Assembly: GCA_014804495.1 (NCBI GenBank)
Contig: JAAUZS010000047.1
Span: forward strand, 1-5,691
Length of the DNA: 5,691 nt
DNA from: Lachnospiraceae bacterium
Lineage (GTDB): Bacteria > Bacillota > Clostridia > Lachnospirales > Lachnospiraceae
Reading direction: 5' to 3'
Shown here: positions 1 through 4,402 of the stretch, in pieces
Position numbering within the stretch: position 1 is the first letter of the stretch
Layout: every line of letters starts with the position of its first letter
Notes under the pieces: model-generated
What the model was told of the DNA's origin: nothing
What the model saw: the letters and a program-made list of their open reading frames with translations, nothing else
Databases searched by the model: none
Made by a program: the position numbers and the translations under genes

Positions 1-1242
1 TGTTCTACCGAAGAGACACCGGAAAGTACGGGTGACGCTCCAATAGAGCTTACTGCACCGGAACAGTCCGTAATTGAAAATGACGATGTTGCTGAACCGG
101 ATGATGCCTCAGATGATGTGCCTCTAACTTTTGATTTGAACCGTAACGGTAAAACTGAGGAAGTGTGTTTGATAGATATTGATGATGGACAGGGTCAGGA
201 CTTGCAAATACTGGAGAATAACGGATTGCTTTTTTACAAAGTGGGTTATTTTGTCCCTAAAGATGTTAATTACGGACAGGGTAGTGCCAGCATGTTCTTG
301 TGTACTTTGGACGGAGAGGACTATCTTTTGAATTATCAGCCTGCAATATATCAGGGTGTCTGCATATACAGCTATGAGTTGTTCACTCTAGTGGATTATA
401 AGAAGACAACAGTACAGCGGAACAGAGTTTATTTTGATATAAACTTTGGCTCTGGTAACAACAATGACTTTGACCCAGAAGCCATCGCTGCCTTTATGGA
501 TGAGGTCAATGACTTGCTTTCCCACAGCGTTCAGATACTCAATACGGACATCAACTTATTGGATACTTTTGAGAAGGAAGGGCGGCTTTACGACAGCTTA
601 TGGTGGCTGGACGACTGGAATCAGGGGTTTATTAGAGACGAGAGTAAGTCTTTGTTGGAGAATTTAGAGGACTTTAGGAGTGTTATGACGGCGGTTCAGG
701 AGCCGGTGATTTTATCGGAGGCGGAACGGCTGCCTATTACTGAACCCCTGGAGATGATATTTTCCAGCGGCGTCGGGGGATGGAGCACTTGCCTTACTTT
801 GAATCAGGACGGCAGCTTTGTAGGAGACTATCAAGATACTGACGCGGATGTGACATATGTCTGTCAATTCCATGGGAAGTTCAGAAATGTAAAAAAACTT
901 TCCGATGCTTCTTGGCTATTGATATTGGAAGAACTGGAGCTTGACACCGGTCACGACGTAGACGAATCATGGGATGAGACATACGATAATTATACAATTC
1001 ATTATATTTCCAGTGATCCCTATGGTTTTGATGATGACACTTGGGCTACTGTCAAACCCGGTGCGCAGTTCATCCTCTATAGCCCGGAAGCCACAGGACA
1101 TGAATTGGGGACAGAGTTGTATGGGGCAAGGGAATTTCAGTCTTGGATGCATGGACATAAAGAGTTTATCAGTGCTGATGATACTTTGGGGTGCTGGGGA
1201 CTGCAAAATATGGAAACGGGACAAGGGTTCTTTGGTGACTAA
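1..1242 (+). CDS. Probable lipoprotein with FG-GAP-like N-terminal segment and lipocalin-like C-terminus (5' partial)
   Basis: The frame is open from base 1 to the TAA at 1240-1242, giving 413 residues. A GTG at 118 is an in-frame codon with no ribosome binding site, not the real start, which lies upstream of the window. The first visible residue is Cys, followed by STEETPESTGDAP and a disordered Glu/Asp/Pro-rich stretch to about residue 40. This is what follows the lipidated Cys of a lipoprotein, but the signal peptide itself is outside the window. Residues 44-50 read FDLNRNG, a D-x-N-x-N-G loop like the calcium-binding loops of FG-GAP/VCBS repeats. A middle helical, acidic part covers roughly residues 120-230. 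Around residues 259-275, GGWSTCLTLNQDGSFVGDY resembles the first strands of a small beta-barrel domain found in clostridial lipoproteins. The protein probably sits on the outer face of the membrane. Its function is unknown. The next gene starts 52 bp downstream on the same strand. Confidence 0.8.
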   Translation, partial: CSTEETPESTGDAPIELTAPEQSVIENDDVAEPDDASDDVPLTFDLNRNGKTEEVCLIDIDDGQGQDLQILENNGLLFYKVGYFVPKDVNYGQGSASMFLCTLDGEDYLLNYQPAIYQGVCIYSYELFTLVDYKKTTVQRNRVYFDINFGSGNNNDFDPEAIAAFMDEVNDLLSHSVQILNTDINLLDTFEKEGRLYDSLWWLDDWNQGFIRDESKSLLENLEDFRSVMTAVQEPVILSEAERLPITEPLEMIFSSGVGGWSTCLTLNQDGSFVGDYQDTDADVTYVCQFHGKFRNVKKLSDASWLLILEELELDTGHDVDESWDETYDNYTIHYISSDPYGFDDDTWATVKPGAQFILYSPEATGHELGTELYGAREFQSWMHGHKEFISADDTLGCWGLQNMETGQGFFGD

Positions 1243-1281
1243 AACTGAAGTCTTATGACAGGACAACTAACTGTAAAAATG

Positions 1282-1287
1282 AAGGAG
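1282..1287 (+). promoter_or_regulatory. Ribosome binding site of the 1295 gene
   Basis: AAGGAG lies 7 nt upstream of the ATG at 1295. It is a near-consensus Shine-Dalgarno and fixes that start. No convincing promoter is visible in the 52-bp gap, which supports transcription through from the lipoprotein gene. Confidence 0.75.
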
Positions 1288-1294
1288 TACTCAG

Positions 1295-1786
1295 ATGTTA
1301 CATATATTACCGCGTATTGAATACAGCATCAATTCTACGAAATCACCAGAGGATATCAACGCGATTTTGAATTCGGTAACGGTTCCCAGATACGAGATAA
1401 TCAGCGATTCTGCTAATGTCGAGTATACCGGAGATGTGAACCCTTTGGATTTTAGGATTATCGAAGAGGTTGCCGGAAGGTTTTATATAAAAAATGACTT
1501 TAAACCCGTGATAGTGGGAAATATAAGGACAGAAAGAGGATTGTCAGTTATTGACATTAAAATGCGTCTGCGTTTGCCCACACTGATAATTTTATCTGTT
1601 TGCCATGGGGTTGTAGGTATTTACTTTTTAGGCGGACTTATTGCTGTTTTTACAAAAGGAATGGATGGGGTGACGATGCTCCTATTCTCTGTTGTAATAT
1701 TTACTCTTTTACAGGTTATTGTAAGGATTGGTTTTTATTTTCCGACAAAATATCAAATGAAGAAGTTGGAAGAATTGCTAAAATAA
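1295..1786 (+). CDS. Hypothetical membrane protein, two C-terminal transmembrane helices
   Basis: The gene encodes 163 residues and has a good ribosome binding site. I do not recognise a named family. The N-terminal ~90 residues are soluble and look like mixed alpha/beta; they start MLHILPRIEYSI. Two hydrophobic segments follow, at about residues 96-118 and 127-149, joined by a very short loop (TKGMDG). A basic tail (KYQMKKLEELLK) ends the protein. Arg91 and Arg93 before the first helix and the Lys-rich tail suggest that both the N-terminal domain and the C-terminus are cytoplasmic, with a helical hairpin in the membrane. The position 52 bp after the lipoprotein gene, on the same strand and without an obvious terminator between them, suggests one operon. 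The function cannot be inferred. Confidence 0.8.
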   Translation: MLHILPRIEYSINSTKSPEDINAILNSVTVPRYEIISDSANVEYTGDVNPLDFRIIEEVAGRFYIKNDFKPVIVGNIRTERGLSVIDIKMRLRLPTLIILSVCHGVVGIYFLGGLIAVFTKGMDGVTMLLFSVVIFTLLQVIVRIGFYFPTKYQMKKLEELLK

Positions 1787-1805
1787 TATTATGCGATAGT
1801 ATATT

Positions 1806-1846
1806 AAAAACAGCCATAATTACACTGCTTGGTGACAATTATGGCT
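1806..1846 (-). terminator. Intrinsic terminator of the sigma/anti-sigma operon
   Basis: AGCCATAATT (1812-1821) and AATTATGGCT (1837-1846) are a perfect 10-bp inverted repeat. An inner CAC/GTG pairing (1823-1825 with 1832-1834) can shorten the loop. Read on the minus strand, the hairpin is followed by GTTTTTAATAT (1811-1801), a T-run typical of Rho-independent terminators. It lies about 60 bp past the anti-sigma stop. On the plus strand no T-run follows directly, so it may stop the convergent 1295 gene only weakly. Confidence 0.65.
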
Positions 1847-1904
1847 ATTCATGTACTTTATGATGATTTTTATTGTTGGATATAGCTGCTTGTTTTTAAT
1901 ATCC

Positions 1905-2714
1905 TTATCTGTGAATATGTTTCTTTACCGAAACACTCATTAAAATACTCGCCAGAACCCCCACTATCCCTATTACAATTGTCAAAAACGCCATTCTTGA
2001 AAATCTTATCATAAAGCCTTCGGGAGTATCCATATGGTAAAGCCAGGATGCATATTGCTGTGCAAGGGAAACCCCGGTTATATCAAGGCACAGCAGCCAG
2101 CCACAGTTTTTATTGTTCTTAACTATGCAGATAAAGTGATAGATAATAAAAGCAAACTGGATAACGAAAGCTATGATAAACTGCCACAGCATAAAAGGAC
2201 CACACTGCGTCATATCCAGCCCAAACGGAATCACCCCGGCAGAGATTTTTCGTATAACATAGAACAGCATTAACGTAATATATACGTCAGCCAGAAAAGA
2301 GACTGCTCCGGTAGCATATTCGGTTTTGCAGAGCGGCTTTTTATCCTTATAATCCATCCCGATAAGAAAAGTCATAAGTATAAATGTTATAAAAAGGGCT
2401 ATATAAGCGGTCTGCGATAAAAAAACCGTATTTGTAAAGGCGCAGAATCCGGTAACGGTCAAAAGTCCCATGAGAAGGCAGCAAATCACGTTTTGAAATT
2501 TCATTCTTCTTTTGAGCTTCTTTAGACCGTCTAAAGACTTTTGTTCCAGCTTTGTATCCGTTAATTCGTTATCCTTGTATAAAGCCAGCATTCGACGGCA
2601 CTCGCTGCAATCTTTCATATGCTCTTCCACGCAGACCTTTGTTGCTTCTGAACAAATCTCGTCTGCATAGACCGGAATCAGGTCTTTAATAATATCACAA
2701 TTCATCTTTTCCAT
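1905..2714 (-). CDS. zf-HC2-type membrane anti-sigma factor
   Basis: The gene encodes 269 residues. The N-terminal zinc-binding anti-sigma domain is clear: Cys6, then H32-x3-C36-x2-C39 (HMKDCSEC), the ZAS/zf-HC2 signature. Such domains hold the cognate ECF sigma factor inactive on the cytoplasmic face. A linker (about residues 43-72) is charged and basic near its end (KKLKRRMK). About five hydrophobic segments follow, near residues 76-94, 103-120, 137-154, 176-198 and 242-262. The protein is therefore polytopic, with only short outside loops and no large extracytoplasmic sensor domain. The start at 2714 is supported by AAGGAGGG 5 nt upstream; the second Met (2705) would be 14 nt away. The gene overlaps the sigma gene by 20 bp, so translation is probably coupled. 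How the signal is sensed (loops, membrane state or a partner protein) is not visible. Confidence 0.9.
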   Translation of the reverse strand: MEKMNCDIIKDLIPVYADEICSEATKVCVEEHMKDCSECRRMLALYKDNELTDTKLEQKSLDGLKKLKRRMKFQNVICCLLMGLLTVTGFCAFTNTVFLSQTAYIALFITFILMTFLIGMDYKDKKPLCKTEYATGAVSFLADVYITLMLFYVIRKISAGVIPFGLDMTQCGPFMLWQFIIAFVIQFAFIIYHFICIVKNNKNCGWLLCLDITGVSLAQQYASWLYHMDTPEGFMIRFSRMAFLTIVIGIVGVLASILMSVSVKKHIHR

Positions 2715-3180
2715 AGTTTCCCTCCTTGATTAGTATCATTTTTGCCCGAAAAAAGGTGACCCTTGCTTTGGCCTCACTTATTCCAAGCATGCTGCCGATT
2801 TCGCTATAAGACAGGTCGCCCAGAACTCTGAGTTCCACGACTTTTTTCATCTCCAAAGGAAGCTTTTGCAGTTTGTCCCATACATCAGCCAGTTCAATAC
2901 GTGCGATTGCATGCTGCTCCGTATTGGTGTTTGCTTCATATGAATCATCCAGATCCTCTAACTGTACACGATTATCTTTAGCCCAATGCTGATACAATAA
3001 GTGTTTGGCAATCTGGCAGAGCCATGTGGAGATTTTGCAGTTTTCGTCGTAGGAATCAATGGATTCAATAGCCTTTAGAAATGTTTCCTGCATCAAATCT
3101 TCTGCGAGCAGCGGGTCGTTGCATCTTTTATACAAAAAGTAAAATACAATCTGCGAATACTGGCTGTATAGTTCATCCAT
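2695..3180 (-). CDS. ECF (sigma-70 family group 4) RNA polymerase sigma factor
   Basis: The gene encodes 161 residues, a normal ECF length. Region 2 spans about residues 5-70: DPLLAEDLMQETFLKA holds the conserved region 2.1/2.2 core-binding helix, and ISTWLCQIAKHLLYQHW is the -10-recognition part (2.3/2.4). An acidic linker (about 73-98) leads to region 4 (about 104-152), with LPLEMKKVVELRVLGDLSYSEIG and the helix-turn-helix LGISEAKARVTFFRAK, which reads the -35 element. There is no region 1.1 or 3, and no C-terminal extension. Its partner is the overlapping anti-sigma gene downstream; together they form a one-signal transcription switch. The ATG at 3180 has a G-rich site (AAAGGGGG, 3198-3191) 10 nt upstream. 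Closest in layout to SigX/SigM/SigV/SigW-type systems of Firmicutes, but the ECF group cannot be fixed by eye. Confidence 0.93.
   Translation of the reverse strand: MDELYSQYSQIVFYFLYKRCNDPLLAEDLMQETFLKAIESIDSYDENCKISTWLCQIAKHLLYQHWAKDNRVQLEDLDDSYEANTNTEQHAIARIELADVWDKLQKLPLEMKKVVELRVLGDLSYSEIGSMLGISEAKARVTFFRAKMILIKEGNYGKDEL
2720..2727 (-). promoter_or_regulatory. Ribosome binding site of the anti-sigma gene, inside the sigma gene
   Basis: On the minus strand AAGGAGGG lies 5 nt before the ATG at 2714 and within the last codons of the sigma gene. This strong site decides for 2714 over the alternative ATG at 2705, and suits translational coupling of sigma and anti-sigma. Confidence 0.75.
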
Positions 3181-3190
3181 TCACTCATAA

Positions 3191-3198
3191 CCCCCTTT
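3191..3198 (-). promoter_or_regulatory. Ribosome binding site of the sigma gene
   Basis: AAAGGGGG on the minus strand is 10 nt before the ATG at 3180. Another ATG at 3188 is only 2 nt away and out of frame, so 3180 is the start. Confidence 0.6.
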
Positions 3199-3208
3199 CT
3201 ATTTTATT

Positions 3209-3235
3209 TATCCGATTTTGGGAGGGTTTGTTACA
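3209..3235 (-). promoter_or_regulatory. Candidate ECF-type (autoregulatory) promoter of the sigma operon
   Basis: On the minus strand TGTAAC (3235-3230) is followed after 15 nt by CGGATA (3214-3209). TGTAAC matches the -35 class used by SigX-like ECF sigmas of Bacillus, and CG-starting -10 elements are typical of them. The spacer is 1-2 nt shorter than usual and the -10 is imperfect. A start near 3203 would leave a short leader with the ribosome binding site. Autoregulation is an inference from this match. Confidence 0.35.
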
Positions 3236-3254
3236 AACTTTTTTGTTTAATTTA

Positions 3255-3263
3255 ATTATAGCA
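3255..3263 (-). promoter_or_regulatory. Candidate housekeeping extended -10 promoter of the sigma operon
   Basis: On the minus strand TGCTATAAT is a perfect extended -10 (TGn plus TATAAT). The -35 region 17 nt upstream (CATAAG) is poor, which an extended -10 can offset. A second TATAAT on the same strand at 3290-3285 lacks the TG extension. This site could supply basal expression, with the ECF-like site nearer the gene as the induced promoter. Confidence 0.4.
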
Positions 3264-3310
3264 AATTTTTAATAAAGCTTATGGATTATAATTTTGGAAG
3301 TTAATATATA

Positions 3311-3339
3311 TTTTCCTTTACGCCGTTATGTGATACAAT
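3311..3339 (+). promoter_or_regulatory. Candidate extended -10 promoter of the ABC ATPase gene
   Basis: TGATACAAT (3331-3339) is an extended -10 with TACAAT. A weak -35, TTTTCC (3311-3316), lies 17 nt upstream. Transcription from here would make a leader of about 140 nt before the ATPase gene. Confidence 0.4.
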
Positions 3340-3369
3340 TTATATAAATTGAAAAATCAAAGATTTTTT

Positions 3370-3439
3370 ACACATGCTTGCATGTGTTGTGCAATGGTTT
3401 GTATACACTTCCAAACATGCAGGTTGAGAGATACACATG
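3370..3439 (+). promoter_or_regulatory. Leader with two alternative hairpins before the ABC gene
   Basis: ACACATG (3370-3376) and CATGTGT (3381-3387) form a 7-bp hairpin with a CTTG loop. A second copy of ACACATG lies at 3433-3439, extending to TACACATG in both copies, so CATGTGT could pair with either one. The second copy contains the ATG of a possible 20-codon ORF. No T-run follows, so it is not a terminator. It may be an operator, an attenuator-like switch, or chance. Confidence 0.3.
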
Positions 3440-3499
3440 GCTGGTAATGTGAAATATGTATTTTGCAGACTTAAGAAAGAAGCATGGGTGTTATTGTGA
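3437..3499 (+). CDS. Possible 20-codon upstream ORF or permease remnant
   Basis: ATG at 3437 opens a short frame that ends with TGA at 3497-3499. It encodes MAGNVKYVFCRLKKEAWVLL, with only a weak purine-rich stretch upstream (AGG and GAGAG at about 3421-3430). Its stop is 2 nt before the ATG at 3502, an arrangement that allows coupled re-initiation on the ATPase gene. The basic, then hydrophobic, sequence resembles the first residues of ABC-2 type permeases, so it could equally be a decayed N-terminus. Nothing shows that it is translated. Confidence 0.2.
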   Translation: MAGNVKYVFCRLKKEAWVLL

Positions 3500-4170
3500 A
3501 GATGATTGAAATAAACAATCTCACAAGTGCATATGGAAAAAAGAAGGTATTGAATGGCGTTTCATTGTGCGGTGAGCGCGGGGAATGCATCGGAATTGTG
3601 GGGCCTAACGGCTGTGGAAAATCCACGCTGCTTTCCATTATGGCGGGCACTTTGAGACCTTTATCCGGAAGTATCAGCTATTATGGAAATGACGCACTTA
3701 AGAACCGCACCGTCTTTACCAAAATGACAGGATATGTCCCACAGGAAAACCCTCTTATGCCGGAACTCAGTGTTTACGATAATCTGCGTCTCTGGTATAC
3801 GGATAAAGCGGAGCTTAGAAAGGAGCTGGAACAGGGTTTTCTGCAGATTCTGGGGATACAGGAATTTATTAAAATGCCTGTTTCCAAGCTTTCCGGCGGA
3901 ATGAAAAAGAGAGTCAGCATAGGTATCGCATTATCGGGTATGCCGCCTGTCCTGATTCTGGATGAACCCAGCGCCGCGCTTGATTTGGTATGTAAGGAAG
4001 AGATTAAGCGCTATCTTCGGATTTATCTGGAGAAAAAAGGGACGGTTGTGATTACGACACATGAGGAAAGCGAATTGGAGCTTTGCGACAGCCTGTATGT
4101 GATGAAGGATGGGAGACTAAGCGAGGTGGATAGGACGCTGCGGGGAGAAGAACTGACGGCTCGGTTTTAA
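3484..4170 (+). CDS. ABC transporter ATP-binding protein
   Basis: The gene encodes 228 residues from the ATG at 3484. Every ATPase motif is present: Walker A GPNGCGKST (40-48), Q-loop Gln87 (GYVPQEN), signature LSGGM (136-140), Walker B VLILDE (156-161), D-loop SAALD (163-167) and H-loop His193 (TTHEE). The protein should hydrolyse ATP in the cytoplasm to drive a membrane permease. The short length without a C-terminal extension, and the single nucleotide-binding domain, fit the ABC-2 export class (drug, lantibiotic or envelope-stress efflux), but the substrate is unknown. An alternative start is the ATG at 3502 (MIEINNL), which matches where relatives usually begin; neither start has a strong ribosome binding site. 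No permease gene precedes it, and a terminator follows 120 bp downstream, so it appears as an orphan ATPase within this window. Confidence 0.93.
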   Translation: MGVIVKMIEINNLTSAYGKKKVLNGVSLCGERGECIGIVGPNGCGKSTLLSIMAGTLRPLSGSISYYGNDALKNRTVFTKMTGYVPQENPLMPELSVYDNLRLWYTDKAELRKELEQGFLQILGIQEFIKMPVSKLSGGMKKRVSIGIALSGMPPVLILDEPSAALDLVCKEEIKRYLRIYLEKKGTVVITTHEESELELCDSLYVMKDGRLSEVDRTLRGEELTARF

Positions 4171-4289
4171 CTAGATAAAATAACAGTAAAATAACTAAAT
4201 AATTGCGAAAATGTTATCGTAAGTCACGAACTTATTCAAAATAAACAAAAACGGTGCTCGTCGCAAGCGTAATCGCCCCTTATTTTGTA

Positions 4290-4321
4290 CAGATAATTTA
4301 CGAAGTAAATTTTCTGTTTTT
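4290..4321 (+). terminator. Intrinsic terminator after the ABC ATPase gene
   Basis: CAGATAATTTAC (4290-4301) and GTAAATTTTCTG (4305-4316) form a 12-bp stem with one internal mismatch and a GAA loop. TTTTT (4317-4321) follows at once. This is a good Rho-independent terminator for plus-strand transcription leaving the ATPase gene. Confidence 0.65.
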
Positions 4322-4338
4322 GCACTAAGTTCTGGTTA

Positions 4339-4366
4339 TTGAAATAGAGTTTTGCAATTGTTTAAT
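4339..4366 (+). promoter_or_regulatory. Candidate sigma-A promoter of the Q/N-rich membrane protein gene
   Basis: TTGAAA (4339-4344) and TTTAAT (4361-4366) each match the sigma-A consensus at five of six positions, with a 16-nt spacer. The site lies just after the terminator and about 40 bp before the ATG at 4403. A purine-rich ribosome binding site, GAAAGGA (4382-4388), lies between them with a rather long 14-nt spacing. Confidence 0.5.
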
Positions 4367-4402
4367 AGTAAAATAACATAAGAAAGGACAGGCGCAATTT
4401 TT

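Larger units (their letters stand above)
4171..4402 (+). repeat. Structured AT-rich spacer with nested inverted and flanking direct repeats
   Basis: There is no gene here. Three nested pairings are visible: GAACTTA (4228-4234) with TAAGTTC (4326-4332), CAAAAAC (4246-4252) with GTTTTTG (4316-4322), and the terminator stem at 4290-4316. An alternative pairing is CAAAATAA (4237-4244) with TTATTTTG (4280-4287). The centre (about 4253-4277) is GC-richer than its surroundings and holds CGCAAGCG. The direct repeat AGTAAAATAAC occurs at 4185-4195 and 4367-4377, on either side. This could be a small non-coding mobile repeat or a structured RNA; there is no proof of either. Confidence 0.45.

Noticed and set aside
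446..1266. Alternative-frame ORFs over the lipoprotein gene (446-667 plus, 974-1258 plus, 967-1266 minus)
   Set aside because: They overlap a continuous, better-supported frame, have no start signals and no recognisable protein features.
1600..1863. Plus-strand ORF overlapping the end of the 163-residue membrane protein
   Set aside because: It is out of frame with the membrane protein, whose start has a clear ribosome binding site, and it runs through the terminator hairpin.
1878..1904. GGATAT/ATATCC inverted repeat next to the anti-sigma stop
   Set aside because: It is only 6 bp of AT-rich pairing with a 15-nt loop; the 1812-1846 hairpin is a far better terminator.
2034..2273. Plus-strand ORF within the anti-sigma gene
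   Set aside because: It is antisense to a clear zf-HC2 membrane protein and has no ribosome binding site.
3081..3272. Plus-strand ORF across the sigma gene start and spacer
   Set aside because: It is antisense to the conserved sigma region 2 and crosses its promoter region; it has no start signal.
3370..3387. ACACATG/CATGTGT hairpin as a terminator
   Set aside because: No T-run follows on the plus strand, and on the minus strand the flank is A-rich rather than T-rich.
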